Assembly: GCA_036023115.1 (NCBI GenBank)
Contig: JAYKKT010000059.1
Span: forward strand, 4,883,501 to 4,947,500
Length of the DNA: 64,000 nucleotides
Direction: 5' to 3'
Origin: Brasenia schreberi
Taxonomy: Eukaryota; Streptophyta; Magnoliopsida; Nymphaeales; Cabombaceae
Both the position numbers and the translations under genes were made by a program. Shown piece after piece: positions 11,955-23,444 of this stretch. A model generated the notes under the pieces. It worked only from the letters and a program-made list of their open reading frames with translations, was not told the origin of the DNA and made no database searches. Each line of letters begins with the position of its first letter. Position 1 is the stretch's first letter.

Positions 11955-11966
11955 GTGCATTTAAAG
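11955..11966 (-). promoter_or_regulatory. TATA-like core promoter of CEP copy 3
   Basis: CTTTAAATGCAC on the minus strand, 54 bp upstream of the copy-3 ATG. The 5' leader resembles copy 2 (TTTCACAAA and TTCATCATCATC against TTCCACAAA and TTCATTATCACC). Confidence 0.6.
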
Positions 11967-12314
11967 TGATATATTCTATATTTAGTCATATAGATCGGAT
12001 TCTAGCATCCGGCCGGATTCTAGCATCGAGTGTCTTAAATTGTGGGGTTATCCAAAAATCCGAACCTTCCAAATATGCATCATGAGAGAAGGATATTATA
12101 ATTATGCGATCAGAAAATATGATGGATTCCATCCTACATATGATCATAGCCCCCAATGCATTTATTTGCACGGTGAGGATTAGAGGAAGTCCTAGTTGCG
12201 CATCACATGCTTTCAATTGGACGGCTAGGATCACATGTATGATATCAGTCACTACTTTCAGATGACGGGATCCAAAGATTTACCAACTATCATTTGTATC
12301 TTACATTCGGATTA

Positions 12315-12480
12315 CAATAATAACTTAATTTTTTTCCCTACTAGATTGGTCGGTTGCATGAATTCTTTGTTTCTATAGACCTCGATCACGTATCAAGTGT
12401 CATGCTTACAATTTACTCGTTTTCTTTCAACATTTTTGTGTCTTCTTCTTTTAATACTTTTACTTAACGCAGTCTTTTTT
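12315..12480 (-). mobile_element. RTE LINE 3'-end remnant (very decayed)
   Basis: CCCTACTAGATTGGTCGG, then CTTTGTTTCTATAGACC and further matching blocks follow the order of the family's reverse-strand 3' end. The CAA-repeat tail is lost. Confidence 0.6.
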
Positions 12481-12754
12481 TATCTTCCGAACCCATATTG
12501 TGTTTTCCCATATCCTCAATTGTTTACCTAAAATAATGAGGTAAACAAGTTTCATATAAGTAGGTTCGTGGGGAGGAGCTACAAACGAATACTAGTTTTT
12601 CTTTTTTAACCAATGGTTTTTAACATTTCCTTTTCCCTCCATCTCATCGAAAAATATGTACCTTAGTTTAGTTTATGGGTTTCGCTATCGACATCGAACA
12701 GTTTCCTTGAATGTTCAAACATGTGTAGCTGATTTGCTTCGGGTGATCGTTTAT

Positions 12755-12935
12755 GTAATATTGTAAAAATCGTATCGTATCGTACGATATGATATGATTT
12801 TATCTCTATCGTAAAAGAATACAATATGATACAGACACAAGTATCTTAAGAAATAATTTATCATGTCGTACCGTATCATATCATATGATACAGAGATGTA
12901 TCATATTGTATCGTACGATATATCTCGTATCATAA
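12755..12935. repeat. Palindrome-rich ATCGTATCGTACGAT repeat, hAT-like subterminal sequence
   Basis: Multiple overlapping copies of ATCGTATCGTACGATA and its complement. The same words fill the ends of the hAT elements at 52738-54799 and 50537-56419. Probably a remnant of the same transposon family; the CAGTGTT terminus was not found here. Confidence 0.45.
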
Positions 12936-14809
12936 GAGTCAATATTATTTTTTGGATATAAAATACGAGAATTCGAGGTTGCGAAAATTACTTATGCTTC
13001 TTCCCAAACCCTTTTCATGCTACTTTTTGTTTTCAAATCCTTTTCTTATTCTTGTTCTTGTTGATTTCGTGGTTTATTCACAAGATTCTGAAGTTTTTCA
13101 CCAAATCCAACTCCATATCTCTAGCGTTTTTGTCAAATTAGTGGCATACCTCTTTCCTTTTGCATTCTACTTGATTTTTCACTTAAAAAATTTGTGAGTT
13201 TTATAGATGTCATGATTCTTTACTTCTAATTGTAACTTTGTAACATTCTCGTATAGATGATTATAAGTTATAACTTAGTAACTTTTTTGTTTATTAATTA
13301 AATATTAAGTATTCACGTTATGGTACGGATGATTATTCATTATGAGATGTTATTTAACTTTGTTACGGTGAGAGTGTTCTCTTCTCACAATTTCTCTCAA
13401 TATTCTTATAGAGTCATAGTCATTTATAATTTTATTAAAAATAATCTATTTTGAATCAAGATTTTGGATTTAATTTCGTTTAATGTTGATTGTGTTATAT
13501 ATGTTTTGTTCATTAATTTCAATTCTTTTATTTTTTAGATCTATTAATATTTTTTATTTTTTTATCAAAAATAAAAAATTACATTGCATAGTATCCTTTT
13601 GTACAATACGGTGTAGTTATCGCGTATCGGTAACCAGTGCAATAAAGACATCAATATGCTTCTTACAACATTAGTTTATGTCAGGTATCATTTGGTGTGC
13701 CTCATTGAGGCATTGAAGTCATTTGCAAACTTGAAGAAAGGTATTCAAAATGTGATAATAACCTTAATATCCTTACTTTTAAATTTAGTACACATTAGTG
13801 TGTATGTTTTAAATTTAGTTTAAGATGATATCACAGAGATACAATAGTCGATTCGGAAAATCTTTTAGAAAATTTCGAGTAAGGTGCATGCCTCACAATC
13901 ATCCCAAAGTGAGTCCGCTGACAATACTTTTTTTTATAAAAGACCGCTGAAGCCTATCACACTCACAAGCCGCTGCACTACCATTGAGTTAACGTTCGGT
14001 GCTTTAATGAAAATTTTAGACTAATAATTGTTCGTATGATAAACAAACAGACGTTTATACAGTTGTTAAGAAAACATTGCTCTAAACCTGTGCTAAAACC
14101 CTAAACCTCTATACACTTGAGAAAAAATAACTTTTTTCTCAGAGATGAATGGCTTCGTTTCAAACATTTGAAAGCCAGACAAATCCTTCCCCCTCTCTCT
14201 CATGTGTTTTTCGTTTTGTCAGATCCGTTGGATTGCGTCCCCCGTTTTTGAAATTTGAAGCGCGTGTCCGTGGATTCAAATACCCTTGCCAATCCCCTCC
14301 CTTGCTCTATTTGTTGTTCTTCGTGCCCAATCTTTATCTGAAGCAGTGACTAGAGTGCCATCGTGTAGTTGTGTACCATTCGCTTCTCTATTCGTCTCTG
14401 TCGTTGTTCCTGTAATCTTATTATCGTTTCGAGTCTTTGGGTTGTTTTGGTTTAATTGGATAGTCTAAAATCCTGCGTTTATTTACGCTCACTCAACTAA
14501 GTTGATTCTTCATCCGGCTAGTATTCTTCCTTCACTCTCAATCCGAAGGTTGGTTCGAAAACAACAATTTGGACGGAGCTTTCGTTTGATTATTTTTGGG
14601 GTTCTTTTCTGGGTTTGCTTGGATGGAACCGGCTTTCTACTAAGATTTCTATCTTCATGATCGTACTTTTCTTTCTCTCGACCTTTTAATGCAACCAATT
14701 CGTTCTTGTACCGTTTGGTGAAGTGGGTTTTGATATCTTTGGTGCTTTAGACGAAAAGCCTTGATTTCTTGTGGTTTTTATTAGGTTTCATTTTATTGTC
14801 GTTTGCGAG
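12936..14809. other. AT-rich gene-free stretch and F-box pseudogene 5' region
   Basis: No coding sequence recognised. Bases 14150-14809 are less AT-rich and probably hold the old promoter and 5' UTR of the F-box pseudogene that follows. Confidence 0.4.
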
Positions 14810-16591
14810 ATGGATGTATTGCCGAACGATATCATTCAATACATTGTCTCGTTCATCCAAAATGGAAGAGACGTTGCATCTTGCACCTGTCTCGAAACGT
14901 TGGAAGAACTCGACTTCGTTTATAAAGAGTCTGCATTTTGCCCGGAATTCATTCGATAATCATCATGTAGATTCAATTGTCGAAAGGATGATCATGTCGA
15001 CTATGGCATTATAGGAATTGGTGATCTTTGGCCCTTTCTCCATCGAGAATTTGAGCTCTTGGTTAAGCAAGCACCCCAACCTGAGGCGGCTGGGCTTCGG
15101 GTTGATAATTTGGTAGAGAAACGATCGTGTGCAAGTGAGAAATCCACTCACTTGGATTGCTTAAGCCTAGTGAATGGGTTGGAAACATTGAAATTGTGGG
15201 GTGTTTTTCTAATGGATCCACCGTTATGGAGTATGCTAGAGAGATTGCATACTTTGGAGATTGTGGGAGCTCGTCTAACCAATTCATCTCTTGCCGATCT
15301 TCTTTGATCTTGCCCGAATTTGGTGAATTTGGCTTTGCTTGGTTGTGATGGGATTTGATCGGGTTCGGTAGAAATACAGCAGTTAGTGGAATGCAGATTG
15401 GATTTTTATGGGTTCGGTGATTGCTACGTTCTATGAATGCTCGGAAGCTTCGAAGATTTGAGATTCACGGTGCCGACAGGATTCACCTTCATCACACTCA
15501 GCATTTGACGCACCTCTCCATCGCCAATACCTCAGGTTAATCTTCTTCGCTCCATGTTGTTTTGTTCTTCTTTTCTTGTTAGGGATTCTAGTTGCTGAAG
15601 TTCTTGGCATGAGTACCATATAACTATGATGCTTGCTTCCAACTTGCATTAATGAAACCAATTCATCCTCTCAACTGCATTTATATTTCTTCCTGTTAGA
15701 CAATTTCATACGAAACCTAAATCAGACAATCATAGGGCTACTATATAAAGATTGAAAGAATTAATTGCCGCCATTCACGGTCAAGAACCAAAACCAAGCC
15801 TTTTCACACAATAAGTGAGATCGATTACAGGAACTTGTATGGTCATCTTTTCTGGGTTTCAATGGGGAGGCCGAAGTCAGGTAGGATCAACCTTTCGAGT
15901 TCATGTCATGAAACTTGTGAACCTACTCACCTAGCCAGGTGAGCTATGGGGTATCACTCTGAGTGCAATTTTTATTGGTCACTGTTTGCTTGATCATGCG
16001 TCATATCAGCGTGTTACTCTACTCCAAAAGGGAATAGAATGTCTTATGGTTTACTTTCAATTCTTAGGCTTTTCTCTTAACATTCAGCATCCAATTTCTC
16101 AAACTTTCTCGTTGGAACTCTGTCTAGCCTCTCAGAATGGGCAAACCTCCTCATGCAATTCTCTTTCATGTTTTCTATTTGTGTTGCACCATTTTTTCCA
16201 AACTTGCTTGAAAGAACAACCATCTGATATCTTTCAGCAGAGATATAACGATTAGCCTTAGTATTTCTCATGCACAGCTACTTATACGTATGAGATTTGC
16301 AAATTAACAGGGAAGATTCATAAGGTAGAATGTGGGAAACTTAAGGCACTGGAGTGTTTATCAGTGAGAGGAATACAGTGGTGTTGGGATGCCATAAGTT
16401 TAGCTCTTCATGCTGCAACAGAGGTGAAACATCGGGTTATGAAAATCGAATTCAGTAGTGATTCCAATCGTCTGCAGCCGTTTCCAGAGATCGACCTGGT
16501 TGAATCCTTCAATGCACAACAGAAACTAACCAAATTTGAGATCCATGGAGCCATGTTCGCCACCTTGTGCCAGAAGAACAGCTTGAGAAAT
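14810..16591 (+). pseudogene. F-box/LRR protein pseudogene (At1g67190-like)
   Basis: Substrate-receptor type F-box protein of SCF ubiquitin ligases (family knowledge). Exon 1 (14810-15535) begins MDVLPNDIIQYIVSFI, the F-box, then shifts frame near 14890 into VSKRWKNSTSFIKSLHF. It continues as LRRs (ETLKLWGV, LHTLEIVGARLTNSSLADL, SCPNLVNLALLGCDG, VECRLDFYGFGDC) broken by another frameshift near 15100 and by stops at 15012, 15305, about 15356 and about 15434. Exon 2 (16311-16591) follows an AG acceptor, keeps phase with exon 1 and is fully open: GIQWCWDAISLALHAATEVKH, PFPEIDLVESFNAQQKLTKF, HGAMFATLCQKNSLRN, then GTAAGT. The expected last exon was not found. I recall the match as the At1g67190 F-box/LRR family; that name should be verified by search. 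Confidence 0.8.
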
Positions 16592-17200
16592 GTAAGTAGA
16601 AGCATGCCTTGCGTCCATGCCATTTGCAAAATCTTGTAGCGAGTTCAAACCCGCTTTAACTTGCTTGTGAATTACTGATAGATCCGGGATTTTCGATTTT
16701 TTTAAGCTAGAAAAAGAGTTATTCAAAAATATGTTCAGTTTCCTCTAAGTGAAAAGGGAAGAGAATAGAACACAAATGGCCGCATTCAGGCCGATAATAG
16801 GCAGTCCTAACACTCAAGATGAATGAACCAAATAGGGTCATTCATGGCTTGTTCATGTTTGGGATGTCGGCTGATTTGAGCTGTGTCGAACATGAACCAC
16901 ACGAGACGAGTTAGACAAGTCGAAAATGAACTGCTTGTTAAAGTGAATATGCAACTTTTCACGTGGAAATTTAATTTCTTGAATAGAAATCAAGTTAAAA
17001 TTTTAGCTTTTCTATTATTTCTTTTGTAAAGTTGAAAGCGTTGGCAATTTAACTATATTCTAATATAGAATTTTCTTTGACCTTCTTGCTTGGTGGTGGG
17101 CTCGGTTACCACCACCAAACATACAAACAAAGGGAGTACCGCATTTACTGGAGTGTAGAGGAGAGAACTATGGAGCACGGAGGTGGGGATGATTAATGAA
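16592..17200. other. Gene-free stretch downstream of the F-box pseudogene
   Basis: Expected to contain the last F-box/LRR exon, but none was recognised. Confidence 0.4.
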
Positions 17201-17202
17201 CA

Positions 17203-17355
17203 ACAATTAAGCCTTTTTCTATACTAGATGGGGTCGGCTACATTAATATTTTGTTTTCACTGAGTTCAATCACGTGTCATATTAGTAGTTAACTCAACAT
17301 AAGTTAGATCATTCTTTATTACTCTTTTTCAACACTTTTACCATGTACGTATACC
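17203..17355 (-). mobile_element. RTE LINE 3'-end remnant
   Basis: Reverse-strand tail: AACAACAATTAAGCC, then ACTAGATGGGGTCGGCTAC, then blocks equivalent to the GCTAACATGGCACATG region. About 150 bp remain. Confidence 0.8.
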
Positions 17356-17951
17356 TCTTTATCTTTTAATTGAGGGATGATTAATGAACAAAATCAATAC
17401 ACGCACACCTCTTATAGTATACACACCCTATTTTTACCGTTTCTCTCAAAATGCTTATGGTCATTTTTGTTATTTATGAAAATATCCTTTCTATCAAAAA
17501 ATGAGACTCTTTCTCCTCTTGCATGAACCAACAGATTGCTCTCGTTTTCATTCGTTCTTCTAGCCATTCTTTGTTTTTCCTCCCATTTTAGTCATACAAT
17601 ACTTGATCTACAATCATTTCTACTAAAAGAACGGATCAAAATTCATCGAAAGAGTAGATTTGAGAAGAACCGAAAAGAAAAAGGAAAAGAAAAAGGCAAA
17701 TCTAATTTGTTTAGCTTATTCAAATGGGATTCGTCAATTTATCGAGGTATGTTATTGATTTTTTATTATTTCATTTTTCATTCATCTAATGCATTTTAAT
17801 CCGTCGATTTGGCACCAAAAAAAACTTTGATTTTTCAATGTCATGCGGTTGAGAGAAGTGCTTGGGTCACACCTCCCATTCAAGGGAGATGCGCCTCTTT
17901 GAGTGAGATGTGGAAAGGGTGTGTCTCCCACTTTGTCATTATTAACTTCGG

Positions 17952-18002
<51 letters not shown>

Positions 18003-20100
18003 TTGATAGGGTATGAGTAGAAGGTCGTAATGTCACTACTTAATCTAGGAGACGCAATGTGGTGTCATATGTATGATGCCCCGTAGACGGTAATGAGGAG
18101 AAGAGGAATGCCCTAATATGCCGAGATTACTCCCGAGTTTTTACAGTAGCATTGGATTTTGGAGGAACATGTACTTTAAAACTTTAATGTAAATTTATAT
18201 TTAATATAAATATTATTTATTATAATAGATTATGTAAATATATATTTGCAAGCAATACAAAAAGTAATAACTTACATATGTTATACTCTGGGTAGAGCAT
18301 AGTCAATAAATCATACGGACATGAAGCTTGAAAATTGGGTTTTGATTGCTCATGGAGACTTATTATACGAGGTAATAGATCATGCATTGCTAACTTTTTT
18401 ATTAAACATTTGCAATAAAACACAAACAACTTTCACATGCAATGAGGTGAGATGACTATCATACTTTAAGATGCCAATAAAATAAGTGGTGTACCAATAG
18501 AGTTCAACTTGTTGTGACACAGGAGATGATGATTAGAAGCAGAAAAGATATTTTGAGTGATATGTTGAGAATGAATATCAATAAAGTCATATGTGAGATT
18601 AAGTTTGGAGTCATTAAATTTTAAATGCTCTAGATAAATACAACCTTATATGATATATTTGTATGATTTCTTTGTGAAATGCAGATTGACTAATAACTAT
18701 ATAGTTGTACAAAATACATATAGATTGTAATGCATAAAAGTTATCGTGATATCACACATGTTGTAGAGCCTCATATGCTTATCGTTTAGTTCATCAGTTT
18801 GACCGACATTAATGCATCTAAATAACATGCATAAAACCCTCCATTGTAAAGATACATTTGAAACCACATGTGTAGAAGATACAATATGAGTCACGTGACG
18901 CGACTTTAAAAGTTCAATGCTCTCATTTTTTGAGCATTAGCATTTTGGAGTCCCAATACTATATCCATACAAGTGTGACAAGGTGTACATGTAGTGGTAC
19001 ATTTAGAGAATGTATTGATTTATTTTACGAGATTCTAGTTGTGAGTTACATCGTACTTGACCTATTCTAGCTATTCAACGTGATTAATCATTCTACGTAT
19101 CGGTAAACGAATCATTGTATTTTTATCAGTAGTATTTCTTTTTTTGTTTATCTTTAACCTGACATACTAATTTGCCTTCGCTTAATTTATTATATCAGTG
19201 TACGAGTAAGATATGTAATACTTACAACAACTTTGGTACATTTAGAAATTTTATCACGATTATTGTCGGGTGATGCTATGTTATTGGGCTTCATAGAGAC
19301 GTATGAGCAATGCTATGAATGAATCTACTGGTTGACACTTGATGATGATGATGGTGATGATGCATGATATTTTTTGTTTAGGTTTTATGTGTAGTTATTT
19401 TATAAATTTAAAACATTGTATATGTAAATGATTATTATAATAAAAGAAATTTGGTTTTTTTGTTACTAAAGCTTACATGCATGATTGCAATGAAATGTCA
19501 TACTCTCTCAATTAACAAAATACATGATTATCATTCATATCACCAAATCATATAATTTAATATAAAAGTAGACAATAATACTTAGTTATCATCCTTAATA
19601 TTATATACAACATTATCTCATGGTCCTCTCATATGTATACAAAATTCGATATGTTCTTGAAACGTAGCTGACCAACTACCAACAATTTCATCTTGGTAAT
19701 GTTATAATATTGGGAAGATAGGAGGCATCGTAGAGCCATTAGCTATTTGAATCTGCCAAAAAATAAAAATAAAATAGAGAATTAATATCTACTTTAATTT
19801 ATGAATTGTCTATATAATGTAATGAAATATATAAATATTATACTCACCGCTAAAAAATACTGTGTAGCATAATGATATTACGTACCACACATCCCTTAAA
19901 TCATATTGCTAAGTGTTTGACACTAGTGACAGAAATATTATTGACCCCATTGTAGAGGAATATCAATACTACGTTAAATCAAACAATGATAATTGAACCC
20001 ATATGTAGCGTGGACATCCAATACTAACTAGGGCAGGACCCATTAAATAATAACATCAATACCACTAACATTTATAAAAACCCATGCATATATGTCAAGT
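17356..20100. other. AT-rich gene-free stretch
   Basis: No gene recognised. It contains an (AT)n tract at 17958-18000 and a GATGATGATGGTGATGATG run at about 19341-19360. The strong AT bias and lack of genes continue into the MULE at 20100-22350, so part of this may be the element's non-coding flank. Confidence 0.4.
17958..18000. repeat. (AT)n microsatellite
   Basis: About 43 bases of AT dinucleotide. Confidence 0.95.
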
Positions 20101-22350
20101 ATATATACTACCTCCTTTAAGTACTCTTTTTGAGCTTTATGCTATCACTTTTCTTTTTATCCTAAAAGTGTACCAATGACTCTATATCCACAATTTTCAT
20201 TTCTAATAACATTTACCTAAATATTTATAAAGAGGCCCATAAATCATAATAATGTCAAGTTGGTTGAAAATATTCTTGTCAATAGTCGAGAGAGGATTAC
20301 AACTTCTCGAAGAAGATTGACCCATCCTAGGAAAGGCATCATGTCCTCAACCACATGTACACCTATACCTTCCTTTATGCAAGATAGTCCTGCCTGCATG
20401 CTCTAAAGCTAACAAGTCATGTCTCATAGATTGTTTAGATGGTTAACCTTTAGAATGATAAATTGGTAGTTCTTATAGGATAGTATATCGAGAACTCAAC
20501 TGTTTATCCAACATCTTAACAAATTTGTCGCATTGTGTATGATTCTATAACTTAATCTAAATGGCTTTTATAATACTTATGGTGTCTCCTTTCATGTCGA
20601 GCTTCTTCAAAAATGTATCAATAGGTAACAATTTTATCGAAAAACCACATTTAAGGAGAAGATTGATATCGTGAGCACAAGGTAGACCATAATGTCGCAA
20701 GTTACAACATGTTTCTATATTTGAACTTATCTTTTCCACATGATTGTACTCTTTTAAAAATAAGTTGAAGCGCATCATAATGTTCAAGGTTCACAACAAG
20801 ATCTTTAATATAAACGTAATGCATGACTAAAGTTCTTGATTCCTTAAATAACTTCTTCAAATTTGTAATATACAACTCTATCAACGAATATAATTGTTTT
20901 CAAATTGTGTCAAATATGTTAGTTGATGTACCAATGAACCCTTTCAACTTTGTGTGTTTACTTTTCACCCTAAAAAATATAGATAAACAATTATTATATA
21001 TTTGAGGAATAATAGATGATATGAATGCATTTATAAACAAATTTGCATACCTATTAATCTTATAACTATTATAATTAATCACCCTATCTTTCCATGCCAA
21101 GACAATTCTCTTCTTATATAGGTATAACCACTACTATTTAACGTATGATAGTAAAACGAGAGATTTTTCCACTTTAATTCCATTACCTCTATTACATCTT
21201 TGTAATTTATTTAATCTAATGAGTAAATAACCTTCCTCCAACTTACAGTAAACACACTCACCGTCTCTATATTCATTGTCAACTTTACAACGAATCTTCA
21301 ATGCTTTTGGTTACATGTCATCTACACAAAAGTGTGTCACATTTTTAAAAATTATTTAAATGACATTCACTAAAGCTAGATTTTGTTTGGCATGCATAAC
21401 TCTCTCTAATACTTTAATACCCAAACATAATTTTCTTCCTTTTCAACACTCATAAAAGTGAAGGCTACGAAGAAGTTCTTCGAGGTTGATATGAACCTGA
21501 CAACATGCATCTTATACGTACAGAAAATATGAAAATATATAATTGTTAATGACAGTAATTTAGAATAACCTTATTACACAACAGTAAGACACTTATATTT
21601 TTGTCTTATATGTGTAGTCAAATTTCGAACGAGGATACATAAATACAGTATCACTCACAGTATTTGTATCAAGAACTTTATGATGCCATATAAGATAATG
21701 GTTAATGTCTAAGTCGTATAATAGTTGTTATAAAACGCTTCAAGAACTACAATAATCTTTCCTGATTTAAGCCTTACATTATAAATATATCTTCCGGTAC
21801 TCACATTTTCCACATTCACCCACTTAAGTGCATCAAAATATTGTGCAGTTTGTAATGGGCCATGTGTGAAGTTTTTGTTACAATGTACTCGTAGCTACTC
21901 AATGTCCCTGCAAAAGCATGTTCTTTGATATATAATCCTAAATGGTGATTATGTCTCATTCACTATATGCAACTTTCAATATTCATCCACTCCACCTTAT
22001 TCTCTTAATAACAAAGGACAATTGACCTTCTTAGTATCCATCGACTTATATTTTGACTTTGTATGTACCCTATACTTGTCACTTGTTTCACTCTCAATTC
22101 ATACCTTGTTTATTGTCATTATGACTCCTAAACATATAATCAGTCATAATCACAAGAAAATAGTCTAGCCCATTGTCTTCGTAATCAACAAATTATCTTC
22201 TATATCTTTTGCCAACTAGTCAACAAATACATCATTCGGTACATTGAAATCACTGTTACACTTTTTAATCATCGTATGATAAATACATTGATCAATCATC
22301 AACATCTTCTTTAAATTGCTTCCATCATAAGTGCTTTCGCTCGAGTTGTT
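20100..22350 (-). pseudogene. Mutator-like (MULE) transposase remnant with OTU-like motif
   Basis: Minus-strand pieces in transposase order: KNFFVAFTFMSVEKEENYVW (about 21425-21480, MULE core), AWKDRV to HTKLKGFIGTSTNIFDTI (20900-21100), and CCNLRHYGLPCAHDI with IDTFLKKLDM (about 20570-20710, the SWIM zinc-finger region that follows MULE domains). Further downstream NENCGYRVIGTLLG (20161-20210) resembles the active-site block of OTU cysteine proteases (DGNCGYRA type), with Asp-Gly changed to Glu-Asn or similar. All frames carry stops, so it is inactive. I did not find terminal inverted repeats. Confidence 0.65.
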
Positions 22351-23444
22351 TGTCATTCTACAATAAAAACATAAATAACAAATTTAAAAGAAAATACCAT
22401 TCGATTGATAGAGACATGACACATGTGTTTCATCTTCAAGAAATATGTGCCTAAGCCATGTCTCCCTCTTTAATACAGAGATCCAGTTTTGTTATGTTTC
22501 CCTTTATGATTTCAACACCCGTTCTAGTTTCACTCAAAATAAAAAAATAATCTTCAATCATTTGAAAAATCAAAAGATTTAAAGATTAAGGAAAGTAACA
22601 AAGATACAATGATTAAAAAACCTTTCTAATTCAAGAAAAATCCACAAAATGGGTGAATAGATCATCTTCAATTTTCTTTATTCGTTCTTGTTTCTTAGTT
22701 CATTTGATTCTAGCTAGATGTCTAAATAACTAATGATAATAAAAAATAATCATATATCACTTATCAATGAACAAAAATCGAATGAAAATCGATTGTCATA
22801 GAAAGAGAAAAAAACACCAAAATTTGTTGTAAAAAGAAGAGAAAAAGTATTTTGGATATTTACGAAAATTGAAGTGTAGAAATAATGTTGCCTCCAACAA
22901 AGTGCTTTAATATGCATCTAGGTACGTCAATCTTGCTCATCACCAGTGGGATTCAACGGACAAGCTAAAGATCATAAGTTAGACACCCAGTGTGTGCATC
23001 TTGCTGGAGAGGTACTCCCAACCTTGTCTAATGCCCAAAAGGTATGTGTTGAACAGTCTCAACTCAAGCTGGCAGAGAAACAAAATCGAGTTGCCAAATC
23101 TTCCCATCAATGTGAACTTTTGGTGAAGAATAGTCATCATCCTTGCCGTTGAATATCTGGTCAAGGATAGCAGAAAGCTCACAAGAATGGTGATTTGGGT
23201 CTTAAGATAAACTGCAATGGGCACTAAGATTCTCCAAAGAAAAATCCAAGAAATGAAATCGGAAAGTCGATCAAATCAAGATGAAATAAGCTTCTGCAGC
23301 ATCCATATTTTCATGCCATCGTTCGTATTGTCATGATCCTGATTGATACAGTGACTAAAAGATACCAACTTTGCAAGAAAAGGTTCTTTCCTTTGTTGTG
23401 ATCATTCTTCTCTCGAAGACAGCGAAAGACCAGCTTCGGAACAG
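22351..23444. other. Gene-free stretch, including probable 3' UTR of p24-delta
   Basis: AT-rich to about 22900, then more balanced composition up to the p24 stop codon at 23445. Open frames at 22946-23224 give no recognisable product. The part next to 23444 should be the p24-delta 3' UTR. Confidence 0.4.

Noticed and set aside
15890..15955. Reverse-strand SINE in the F-box pseudogene intron
   Set aside because: Shares CACCTGGCTAGGTGAG with 11035-11110, but no convincing B box or TSD; too short to call.
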